A stretch of 64,000 nucleotides of DNA from Edolisoma coerulescens. Lineage: Eukaryota > Chordata > Aves > Passeriformes > Campephagidae. This document shows positions 14,008 through 26,800 of this stretch, in pieces; position 1 is the first letter of the stretch; each line of letters opens with the position of its first letter. The stretch spans positions 832,622 through 896,621 of the forward strand of contig VWZW01006950.1 in NCBI GenBank assembly GCA_013397115.1, written 5' to 3'. The notes under the pieces were generated by a model. The model made no database searches. It saw only the letters and a program-made list of their open reading frames with translations, and was not told where the DNA came from. The position numbers and the translations under genes are program-made.

Positions 14008-14830
14008 TGTCACAGTCTGGTGTCTGAGGAGCCTTCACATAGGAGTGTTACTTTTCCATGAGGGCTTCATCGGGGGTACACTATGATAAATGAAGGTAAA
14101 TTTCCCCAGCGGTGACATTTTCATGCTGTTATTATAATGTATCAGCTCTGAAAAGTGAAAAAATCAAAACTAAATATAAGAGGACATGGCAGGGTGAAAG
14201 AGAAAATTAAGTGCTCTTGCTTCTGTGTGAGTATCTCCACAAAGAACATGAAGAACCAGGCCAGAGTTGACCAAAACTTCCATTCATGTCCATAAGCTGA
14301 TTTTCATTTTGAAATCTGATACACAAAAGTCAGCATGGCTTCAGAAGTGGAGAATGAAGGTTTGTGCTTAAAATGAAACCTTAGCAACATCAGCTTTATT
14401 CTAGAGCAGCTCTTCCTGCTGCAGCTGTGAATTCAGCTGTGGTGTAGTGCATGTGGCCTGGGATCTCTCAAAAGTCTTGTTCAGAGGAAAGAAACTATGA
14501 GAGAAGATAAGGAAAAGATGATTCTTTCAGTAAGTGCTCACAATTTTCTGCCAGCCCCAGTTATTATGTCCAAGCCTTGATTTATATGTCTTAAAAACAC
14601 TGAGCAGCTCCCAAAGCAGGCTGCGTCCCTGGAGAGGACTAGATGGGTTAAGGTTAAAATTCCTTGGCAATATTCACCCCTTTTAGGGAAAGAAAAGCAG
14701 AATAGCAAGGCAGAACGAGAAGAGATGATCAGCAACAGACAGACTGACTGACTCCTTTGTCTTCCAAATTGAAAATGCTGGAAGTGCATTTTCCCTGGTA
14801 ATTGCTGTGTATCTGAGTATTTTGTCTAAC
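14008..14830 (+). promoter_or_regulatory. Region upstream of C7 start (putative promoter and leader)
   Basis: About 820 bases lie between an antisense LTR (13749-14007) and the C7 ATG. I see no convincing TATA box or CpG island and no recognisable coding sequence. The C7 transcription start should be in or near this stretch, by position only. Confidence 0.35.
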
Positions 14831-14836
14831 ATGAAG
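14831..14836 (+). CDS. C7: C7 exon 1 (coding part): Met-Lys
   Basis: ATG AAG is followed directly by a consensus donor, gtaaga. Joined to the next exon it gives a signal peptide starting MKV, as mammalian C7 does, which is why this start was chosen. The 5' untranslated part lies just upstream and its transcription start cannot be fixed. A short upstream ORF (14775-14801, 8 codons then TAA) would lie in the leader if transcription starts before it. Confidence 0.7.
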
Positions 14837-17800
14837 GTAAGACAATTGCTTACTTAATATGTACTGATGAATATGGAAAGTGCAGTGAAATATTAATTTA
14901 TATGGAGAAGTAGTTAGCTGAAAAAGGTAATTGGACAGCATTGCAAGAAAGAAGAAAAATAAAAAACGAGAACTTGCACAACAAAGTTGAGAAAATCAGC
15001 ATTACATTCTCCTTCTATTTCTTAAGCTGACTAGTATATAGATTGCAGAAACCTTGAACAACTGCATGAGCTGAAAAAGGGAGGAAAAAGTAGAAAAGCA
15101 AAGTAAATTTGCATTTACTTCTTCTTTTTTCAGGTGCTGGGGGTTTTTCTATTGCTGGAAGTTTCAGGCTTCTTTCCCGTTTTTTCCAGGTGAAAATTTA
15201 TTTAATAAATTATGTGCTGAAGGTTAAGCATGTATAATTGCGGTGCATGATGTGAGGCAGGGCTTCATGGGGTCATCAGGTACCATTTCCTGTAAGAAAT
15301 ACACATTGTTTGGTGTCAGCTCTGCCAATGCCACCAGTGGGGACAGCAGTGGGGCATTATGGTGTCCTTTAACTTCTACCCAGAGGAGTCAGCCATCCTT
15401 GGGGAAGAGAGCACACAGTAGTGGTGTGAGGTTTCACACCAATGTGTGTGAAACACAGCACAGCTTACCCCAAGCCAGCCCCAGTCCCAGGGAGGTTTTA
15501 CCCCCGATGCCTCTCATCTGACAGCTCCTTTTGTTGCTGATCTTTAGGCTAGGTGGATGTGTCTAGTTTCTTCTTTTCAGTGGCCAGAAAGCCCAAGCTG
15601 GGACTGATTTAATTTGTGCACATGAAAAGCAAATCCAAGTGGTTTTATAGTAAACCTGGTCATACCCCTAATTATTATTGCTTTTCCTTTTAGNGCAAAA
15701 ACCAATACCGGAGCAGCCCTTCCCGTCCTGTCCATTGCCGCTGGAATTCTTTTGGCCCTTGGTCTGAGTGCAATGGCTGTACTCAAAAACAGGTATAGAT
15801 GGACACATCCTTTCTCTGTTCATAACCTCATAAACATATAATTTTTTTCTCCAGTAATTTAACAAGCCACTCTATCATTAAAACCCCAAATCAGGTGCCA
15901 GACAAAAGCCCCAGCAGAACAAGAAGGCTGAAGAGCAAAGAACTAAGAAGATAAATCCTCCAGTCTGTCCCAATATGTTTCCTTTCAGAGCTATGATGTT
16001 CATGTTGTAAAATAATTTGTGCTCTTTTTATTTTGGTGATAGTTTCAAAAAGCTCAGCTGAGCTGTCTGGTAAACACAGATATTCCTCCACTGATGCTGG
16101 TTTGTGCCAATTCCACTAATTTTTCATGAGTGGCATCATGTCACAAGGGAAGAAAACTTGAGTGCAAAGTGTTACCTTCAATGAAAATAAGTTGATGATT
16201 TTTACACTGCAACTTGATTGATGTGCAAGACATTTGCTTTTGATTTTCCTTCTCATTTACTTTGATGTTACATCAATTAAGGAAAGATTAGTCAAAATTA
16301 AAGATGTTCCATGAGACAGTGCTTACTTTTTTTAGAAACAAAAACTAGCCCACTTGATGTAAGATTTTATCATCTTCCTTAATGACATTGTTTACTTTGA
16401 AAAACTTAATTTCATATCAGGAACAGTTAGTCGTATTAAAAATGCAAAAAAACCACCTAAATTTCTTAGCAGCTTTCTCTTGACTTCAGTTACCTGTCAG
16501 ATTTTTGAACAAACCAAGCCGAGCTTATGCACCAGTCTAAAGACCTTATAGATAAAAGACTTGTCTTTCTATTAACTTGAGAGTTTGCTACCGTATTGTG
16601 GTAATACCAGGTGTGGTTGTTCTCATTAAAAAATAGTGAATGTCTAGAGTAGTAGCATTGTCTTCATAGTAGCAGACTATTCTGGCTTTGCCTTTGGATT
16701 TTCTAAGATCTCCCTTGATTTGCTTTCAGATTAGGAGACGGACAGTGGCAGTTTATGGCCAGTATGGAGGAAACCCCTGCTCTGGGGATGCCTTTGAAAC
16801 AAGACCGTGCACCCCCACAAGGGGATGCCCAACAGAAGATGGCTGTGGTGATCGGTTCAGGTGTTTCTCAGGTACCGTTCAAGACCAGTTTCAATATTTT
16901 CTAGTCATGAAGTTTAAGAAAATAAACTTGTTATCTTTCAGCTTTAGTAAATGGGCAATGTATTTGCAGAATTCTTGATCTACAGATGAATTTGACTTAA
17001 GTGAATGTTTCCTTTGTTTCCAGCCTCGATTATGCATGTTTTTAATTTCAGCTTGAATATTGAAGAGCATTGAAGATAATATGCTGTAGCCCTGGCATCC
17101 TCTCTAACTCATTCTGCCTTATTTGCCCCAGAGAACAGGTTTTTTCATTATAAGAAAGTAGTTAAGGAATGCAACCTTAGATTGATGTCTCAAAGCTGTT
17201 CTAGGCTATTTCCAAACATGAAATGACCTGGATCATGGAAACTAATGCTCCATAAAATGTATCCAAGCAGCTCCCATTACCTTCACAGAGGAGCGCATTA
17301 TCTCGTAGATAGACATTTATCACAAAGGACCATGATAAACATGTTTTGGTGCTGCTAGGGAGACAGTCACAGTTAATCACAAATGATTGGGTCAAAGGGT
17401 GAAAGCTTAGGAAGTAGATCTAGAAGTCAACTGTTTCATTGATATATCATAAGCCTTGAATGGCTATGGCTCTCGAGTGTGCTGTGCACTCTTTCTTTAT
17501 GTCCCCATTTAATGTTCCACAAGCCCTCATGGGCACGGGCTGTTCATCATGGGAGTGAATACGCTAATTAATGTAGTAGATTAATAGGACTTCTGCTTTG
17601 ATTTTAGGTGATCTATTTTTAAACTAACAAACACGTCTTTCCCGGTGCATGTTTGTTCTGAATTAGGTCAGTGCATTAGCAGATCCTTAGTGTGCAATGG
17701 TGATCAGGACTGTGAGGAGGATGGTGCAGATGAAGATCAATGTGAAGAGAAGAAAACTGTATGTGATATTGACAAAACACCTCTGAATTCAGAACTCACA

Positions 17801-20800
17801 GGAGCAGGGTAATGTTCTGTGCCAGGCTCAGTAGTACCAAATGCACTTATATTTTGATGTGTTTGCAAGCTCTGGGTGTACAGATAGATTTCCTGGGCTT
17901 ATGGTAAAACATCCCATATGCAAGTGTTCAGTACAACTTCTTCCGCCATGCCAGTGGTTCAGTGCAGGATGTACAGGTCCTTTGACCTGAAGCACAGAAT
18001 AAAGCTTTCAGTCTTTCGTTCCTGCTATTGAAAGACAGCTATTAAGATATGAAATCAAATTTCAACTAATAACACATGATCTTCAGCATGGAAAAAATGA
18101 GCCAGCAGTGCTCATTCTTTTTGTTCATTGCTGTGGCATTTAGCACTCTAGATTCATATGGATTTCTTTTTATAAATCCCAACTGCAACCTAGCAAAATA
18201 ATTGCCTTGAGTTTCTTTGGTGTTGCTTTATCACTTGCTATGCAATACACTTCAGATATAATAAAACCCCTCCCATTTTGGAATGGATGCCCTGTTGTTT
18301 CTGTGTTGCAGCAGTTGTTCAAACAAGAAAACTTAAAATGAGTTGAGATAGATATGAATGTCTTAATCTATAGAGATAATGACGTGTTAATTTTTGTTGA
18401 CAAATCAAGACCAATCTTTCACTTTCAATGTTGTAACATAATGCAATTCTGCATGTATAGAAGTCTATCAGGTGATAACCCCTTGGTTAAATCAGCCTGT
18501 GATCATGATTTGCAGATACAGCACTCAGTTATAATGGATCTGTAATCTTTGTCTCTGTCTTAACGGCATATTTTTTCTTCTTGTAGCTTTGATATTATTA
18601 CTGGTGAGACTAAGGGAAGAGTCATTCATACAAAAAGCTTTGGAGGGCAATGCAGAAAGGTCTTTAGCGGCGATAGGAGAGAATACTACAGGCTGAGTGA
18701 AAGTGTTCTCGCTTACAATTTTCAGGTATGTTTCCATTAGGCATAGCTTTGTATTTATGGTCAGGATTAAACCTGAGAGAACGATGCAAAGCTTGCAGGG
18801 GCCCTTGGTGGGTACGCTTCTCTAAACGCAGCTCACTGACACCTGTACCCTCTCTGCAGTTGCTTATTATTTTGAAATACAAATTGGTGTATATCTTGCT
18901 AAAATAATAAAAAAAAAAGTTAATTCCTTAGATGTGATTTCTAAGTCTCTCACAGTTAGTCTGAATGTAAAGCTAATCTCCTTAGCATAAGCAGTGGCCT
19001 GAAGCATCCTAAGAAATGCTTTGGGGGTGAAATACAGGGCTTTGGCATGCTTTGTGCAGATGTTCCAGAGATGTTTAGTTTGAAGTCACTGTCTCAGTGA
19101 TTTGAGTTGTCTCACATTTATCAAAAGCATGCCAAAAAATCCATAATGTACTTTATTTCATAGCGTAAATATTTGAGATACAGATATATGCATATAGATA
19201 TATATATGTGAATGAATGCATTTCCATGTTTTTCCAATAGTGTGCAGTACTTTTTATGAAATTTAAAATGGATTCAGCCTGAAAAACACATCAGCTTATT
19301 TTGCATCAGTGAGGCCTTGCTCTACTCTATAAGTTATCATTTTTAAATCCTACACGAAGCTCTTCATACAGATGTCTATCTTTCACCCTCTAGGTTAAAG
19401 TTCAGAATGATTTCAGTTATGAGTTTTTCAACAGCACCTGGTCTTATATGAAACACAAAGAAAGGTATGAAAATTCAAACAGATACAAACACACAGAGAA
19501 TAAAAATCTGCAAAAGGTATGTATGACTTGTCACTGTAGCTTAGTATTTTGCATAAATATTTTCATCATTCATGTGTTTTTGTAGTGAGATGCAAATGTT
19601 TATTTTATAAAGACATTTTTGGCACAAAGTACGTGACAGTAAATATCCTATAAAACCTTTAAAAAGAGATCACTGGTTTCCTTATCAATCCAGAAGAGCT
19701 GGCTGCTGTTTCTACTTCCTCCGCCTTACCTATTTAGTAGTAATTTATTTATTTACTATCTGTTTTTCTCCCTATTTAAGGGAGAAATCATTGGCTTCTT
19801 CTCATAATTGATTCATCTTTTTTTTTTTTCAAGTGGTTTATTTCCCCCCTTTTTTTTTCTGCTACCTCTTGGTCAGTATCTTGGAAGAAAAAGATTGAAA
19901 TAATTCTGTGGTTAAAATTAACTTATTTTATAATGCATTTTCCATTAGTAGAACTCCATTAAGAGAGATATCTGGTGTCTTTAACAGCCAGGAGGTCACA
20001 GTGCTTATGCCTTTAACTTATTTTAAAAGGAGCATTAGATAAATAATTTGAGAGTATTTTTCAATTTTGAAGTACAACCTCTATCTTACAGTAAATAAAA
20101 TCAAGTAACAAAAGTATGCATTTTATGTCCCCCAAGCAGAGACTAACAATGACATATTTTGAGACTCAGCATAACCAAATTCAAAAGCAACTTTGAGAGT
20201 CTGAAGTGAACAGTATTGTATAGGCATATCAGATCTTATAATTAAACAGCATCCTCAAAATGGCTAGAGCCTGTTTCAACAAAAGGCTTACCTAGACAAA
20301 ACAGTGCAAAGAACTACTGTACTGCCTGTGATTTGCTTTCAGACAAAGCTTGTTAACCTTCTTCTGCCAGGCTTCTGATTCTGGAGGCCACCATTAGCTA
20401 TGAAGAGTGATATTTTCCTTTCTCACTTGTCCTTATGCTAGTTTTCAAGTACACAGGAGGAAAAGAAAGATGTTGCAGCAGTTAAAAATAAAGGTCCAAC
20501 CATATTTCCTGACTTCAGGGTGTTCTTTTTGCATTTACTGTGTTGCTTAGACATATCTAACAGCTCTGTAAAGCTTGGTTAGTTGCCAACAGAATGTGTG
20601 TGCCATCTGGCTACTAGGAGCCACTCTGACAGTGACATGGAGCATGACTGATGGCTTTTCCTTCCCCCAGAGTAAGCAGCTGATGGTTGTTGAGAACAGT
20701 GTGGAAGTTGCTCAGTTTATTAACAACCGCCCAGACTTTCTCACTCTTGCGGAGCCTTTCTGGAAGGAACTGTTCAGCCTTCCAGTCGTCTACGAGTACA

Positions 20801-23800
20801 GCGTCTACCGAAGACTTATTGAACATTTTGGGACACACTTCTTACACTCTGGGTCTCTAGGAGGACATTACAAAGTTATTTTTTATATGGATACTGACAA
20901 AATGAAAGCAGAAGGTAGAGTACTAGAGTATTTGTTGCAGAAAGCAAAGTCAGTAATCAAGAATAAAAATTTATATGCATGTTTTTCCAGCTAATGTCTA
21001 AAATCAAGTAACAGACTTCTACAAGTTACCACATTCTCTTCATGGGTAAAGGAAAGAAGACTAAAAAACATGCTCAAACCACAGCATTTAGTTCTAGATC
21101 CATGTTTGTGACCTGCAGTGCTCTGGGTAGCAAAAATTTGATAGTCAGTTTAGGACGTCCTCAGGCTAAAATTGAATATAAATCTCAAACAATGTTAAAG
21201 CTTAAAGGTTACATGGAGATGAAGGTTGGGGAAAACTGTGTAAACCAGAATAAATTCCAAACAGAGCAAACACCAGAGTGGCACCTGTAATGGTAATCAG
21301 TTGGAGCAGTGCTGTAGAATTAGGGACTGCTGAGAAAATAAATGATACTGTAAACTGTTCCCAGATACACCTCACACCTCTGAGCCTTCATTAATAAGCT
21401 TTAGCAACGTGTGGATCTTCCCACAGCACGCAAATGCTAGTTAGTTACCTTGTAGTTTAAGTGTAGCACTTCATGACCTCTCTAGCCAGAGGGAAACTCG
21501 GAAATTAATCCAACACACTTTCTGTGTACAGTATTGTTAATGGATGGATTATCTACAGGTGTCAGCATAACAGACTTGTACAAGTGTACCTCATCAGGCT
21601 GGAATGCACTCATTGTCAAAAAGAAGAAAAAGGAATGCACCAAACTGGATGAACTTCTACTGACTTCTTCAGGTAAATATTCAATGGTGACCCACACAAT
21701 TGTCATGTATCCATCTTTCATCTCATCCTAAATGGCTGTCAAAATGAGGAGCAGGTGCTGATAACTTCATTGCATTCTGTCCTAACATGCTGAACCCAGA
21801 CGTCAAGTGTCTGGTTTAAAAGGCAGTCATCAATTATTGCTAATGCTTTCCCAGTAAATAGCACTTTCCTGGACACCCTAAGTTAGAGCTGCCAAGACAG
21901 CTGCAAAAGCAGATAACTCCTATATATGACCAGTGTAGGAGCTCTTGATCCAAGCACAAGTGGTTGGTTGAACTTTACCAGTGAGTCCTTTCACTACTTG
22001 CTAACAGAGTTTTTGTGTGTACTGTTTCTATTTCCATTTTTAAACATAGAAATGCCTATACTTTGTGTATTTCCTATCCTGAATCTGCAGGAAGCAGTGG
22101 TAATAAAATTAAAGGAGACCCTTACATAGAAGGAGGAAGCCCAGGTGCTGTTGCTGGCCTTAGTTATCTAGACCTGGATAATCCCGCTGGGAACAGTCGG
22201 ATGTACACCTTGTGGGCTGCATCAGTGACAGACTATCCCAGAGTAATTAAAAAAAAGGTAAGGCTATTTTCCTGAAGCAGAGGTGAGCAGATGGGATCAC
22301 CTCAAGGGGAGAAATTATTAAGCTACAGCCAGTGGTTAATCATACAGGGATCTATGCTCATTTTGTTTTCAGATCACTTTGTAAAAATGGAAAGTGCTCA
22401 AGAAGAAAATGCTGTGAAGCCAGTATGATCAGGTGCATCACAAATCTAAGTCCATTGATAGGTCAATACCAGCTTTCAGTGAATTTAGTGGAGTTCTGGA
22501 TAGGAATAGAGGGTCATGTATTGGAGAAAGACCAGATTTGAGATAGCCTCTTTCCTGAAACGCATATGGGCATGTCTGTGTGGCTTCCACTTCACTTGCC
22601 AACTTCAGATATCCCTTTTATCTCTCCTCCTTCACTCTGCATCCAGAAGTTTAGCATAACTGGAGAACCTCCAAGTCAGACACTTCAGAGCTAGGCATGG
22701 CCCTATTCACTGCTATCTTGTCTATGTCTCTTTTGGGAACTGCCCACATACTGAAAAATGGTATAACCCCCAAATATTTCTGTTAGGAAGTTTTCAGCTA
22801 AATGTAAAAAGCACACAATACCATGAAATAGTCAATTTAAAGGCAAAATATTTTCAATTTTTGTTACCTTTGATCACTGTTCAATGAAATGCCATAGTGG
22901 GCTCTTTAAATGTCCTTTTTTTTTATGCTGGGAACAGCTGGGTGAGAATTCAAGTTATTGTACATTGGTGGTCTGTGTTGTACTTTAATCTCCACTGTAT
23001 TCTCATAGCTCCAATATATTTAAACATGACTGATATACCAGTAGCTTTAAAGGATGCTTTTAAGCAGAACTGGCTTTTCATAAAAAGGCTAATATTAAAT
23101 ATTAACACACGATTTTAGCTAATTAGCAAATTAGAGCATCTAATGTGCTAACTCCCATGTGCAGAAGCATATGTCACCAATTATTTTGCATGATGAAATG
23201 TGCTTATAAACTCTTATATTCCAATCATAACTATTTAATATGTATGTTTCCCTGCTGTGTGTAGCTAACACCATTATATGAGCTGGTAAAGGAAGTGCCC
23301 TGTTCCTCAGTCAAAAAGCATTACCTAAAACAAGCCATTGAAGAATATATGGCTGAGAATGATCCCTGCAAATGTCAGCCTTGCCAGAACGGTGGTGAGG
23401 CGGCTGTGGAAGGAACACAGTGCGTGTGTTATTGCAAGCCTTACACCTTTGGAGCAGCTTGTGAGCTGGGAACTCCGGTGCAAGATCAGCCAGGTCAGCA
23501 CTCTTTAAACCTGTGAGAGTTTAGAAATGGCAAGATGTGCTCTGCTTCCAGAATCTGTCTGTCCCACTGCACACCCATGCAGTGGCTGCTGGGGTGAGAT
23601 ATCACCGCAAACAAACAGCATGGGGTGGGTTATGCCAAGCCCGAGTTTTTGTTTAGCATGTCTAAACAGTCCTTAGCAAAGAGCTGGTTTTACTATTAGT
23701 GTTAAATACAGTGGACAATACTATCTGGTCACTGCAACCATCTATAAGTAAGTACATATCCTAAATTAACTGTCAATTATTTCAAAAATTTTTACTTTCT

Positions 23801-26800
23801 AATTTTGTAGTTAGTAGTAGGTGATAGCTGTTTTTATGTTCTCTCAGACACTGATAATATATAGCCTCTGTTGAATTATGTAAAAGTTGGGGAAAGATGG
23901 AAGATTAGATTACTGCAGTCTGAAATTTTCTATAAGGGCACAGTTAGGGTCATCACTAGCTTTGAACAGCCCGTGCCTTTAAACCACTCAAAGGGAATAG
24001 TTTAAAGAGAGAGTGGTTCAAAGAGAGTGGTTTTCACATTAAACCAAGTACTCCCAAATGTTGCACAGGCGTTGTTGATGGACAGTGGAGCTGCTGGTCT
24101 TCCTGGAGTCCTTGTTCAGGGGGAAGGAAATCGAGGAGTCGAACCTGCAACAACCCGTCCCCGCGTGGTGGTGGGAAGGCCTGCCTGGGAGAGCAGCATG
24201 AAAGCAGAGCATGCGAAGATGACGAGTTGCAGCATCTTCGGTAAGCAATAAAAAACACTTGGAGCACAACTGCTGAAAGATTTAAAAATTTGTTTCAGAG
24301 GGGTGCATAAACTATTGAATTCAGGGAGATCACTTACTGAGCTTTAATATTTAAGTTGAAAGAAAATGAAATTCAGAAGCTGTGAATGTCATACAAGATA
24401 AGGCTAGAAAATGGGGTAAAAGCCAGTAAACTTGACAGCATTCTATTTACCACTCTCTTGGATAGGCTAGCAGTGCCTGATTTCAATATAATCATGATGT
24501 AAATGTACGCATAATAGTCTTGAAATGGGCTTCACTGAGAAGTGTAGCATTTTGAAAGGAAAGAATACTAAATTCAAACTAAACTGTACTTTTGTTTGCT
24601 TCATAGCTTGATTGAACCACACTGTTTTGATTTATCCATAAATCCTACAGAATTTTGTACACCTCCTCCTCTCTTAGAAAATGGATTTGTTCAAGTAAGT
24701 TATTTCTATTTCTCTGTTATCTGTTCTATCCCTACCTGCAATGTCTTTTGTACAGTTAATGTAGGTGTTCACTTGCAAATTTGTATTTCTCTTGCAAGCT
24801 TAGTATCTGGCTTACTATATAGCAGCTCATGCAGCATTTTTCACTGTACATGACAGTATCTAAAACTTGATACTAAAAATTGGATAAAACCAAAAAGCCC
24901 CACCTCCAAAACCAGAACAAAATCTTTGCTTTTCTGGACCATGGTACCTACTGAGAAAAGTCATCTACTTATCCTTTATTCCATATCTGTATTAAAAATT
25001 TACTGAGCCACATGGATTACATATAAAATCACAGCAAACTAGAGAGAAAAAATGCTTGGTCATCCAGGAAGTCCATTACAAAAGTATAAACAGATTTTAG
25101 GAATCTTCTCTCTGTAACTCACTATTCCACTTTCTTGCTCCCTGGTGAAATGAAGTCCTGGCAAGGTACTTGAGTCACCATAGCTTAGGCCTGTTTAACA
25201 AGGGGGAGCAAATTCCTCCCTTGGAGGAATGGATTATGCCTTCTTCATGTTATCAGGCTGTCATAAATCTCTTTGCTCAATAAGTCGATAAAAGGATTAC
25301 TTCAAAATCCATTAGTTGCCTCTGCACAACTGCAACCTGAGGCAAAATCCAAAATTTTGCCCTCCCTCTTTTGCTAGTGTTTTTTTTTTTTTTTTGTAAT
25401 CAGTAGTTGTCTCCTACATTGATAATTTTGGTTCACAAACAAAAGGTAATCCTGCAATTCATAGAGTAGTCTCAATTTTTCATAAGATCTCTCCTTAGAA
25501 GACAGTAGGATATAAAATGAGCAAAACCTGTGTCTTCAAGTCCATCATGTTAACCTTTAGAAAGCCGGTAACATGCCATCCTAAAAATTGGCAAAGCCAT
25601 ATACTCTCCACTGATCTCCCCACAGCCCAAGGCTGTTCGATATCTTATCCTGCCCTGCTAATGCTTGATAACAGCCATATTTGCAGTTTGTTTATACACC
25701 ATCAGGAGAGCACTAACTAGAGTTCCATACCCCTTTTGATCACATTTAGTGACTTGATAAACAGGATTGCCCCCAATATTCCAGACTCTCATCAGTGCAT
25801 TGTAGAGTAGCAATAATACTTCTCACTGTCCTCAGCTACCAAGTTCTGGAATCAAGGGGAGTTCAGTGCTGCTGGTAGTTCTTATGTTTCATATCCAAAA
25901 TTTCACCTGTTCATTTTCTTTCAGAATGCTGAAAACTCATACCCTGTTGGGAAAAGAATTGTTTATGCTTGCAAACATGGATATTCTCTTGTTGGTGATC
26001 CTGTTGCGAAGTGTGGCAGTAATTTACAGTGGCAAATTGGAGAGAGATATTGCCAGGGTATGTCTAACTGATTCTTGTTGAGAAATACAACTCCATTTCT
26101 GAATTCCAGTGGAACATCTCAGAACATATGCTTTCCAGCTACAGTGGGGGAAAAGACACACCTGTATTTCTCAGTTCCCTAGACATAATCAGGTCGAAAT
26201 TGACTTCTATTGTGAATCCAGATATTGTAATGCTGAAGTAGAAACCCACCCATAAAGTCTAGTTTTAAGGAAGGCCGGAGCTGAGGGAGACTAAATTCCA
26301 GCCCAGGAATTACTTCCTGTGGAAACAAACACATTGTTGCTTACTTCAGTGCTAGGGCTGTATGCAAGAACCATGAGAATTTTCAGCAGTGCAGTTCAAC
26401 AGCATCCTTTCCTCCTTCCAGGCAGGACTGACTGCCCGCAAATGCCACTCCACATTGTTTAAAAGCCATCCCTGTGTGTTCCAGGACATGGTCTCCCTGT
26501 ATGGGAGACCCCTATAGGGTCTCATATGTGTGATGTCCCTCTACTGGGAAGCTATTGCCTAGTAGGAACCCTCAAAAGAAACATGGACAGGAACTAAGAC
26601 AGGAACTAAGAAACTAAGGACAGGGAAGCCATCAAACAGCTAGGGCAGCACCTGCAGGCAGTAGGAGAAGATACTGTCACTGTGTCCTTAGTTTTGCACA
26701 TTTGACTGGTGTGATGAGTTAATATCCTGACTGGTATGTTTCTACAGGAAAGTCAGCTAACCTCACTATTCAATTTGTTCAGGAGTTTTGGAGAAGATAA

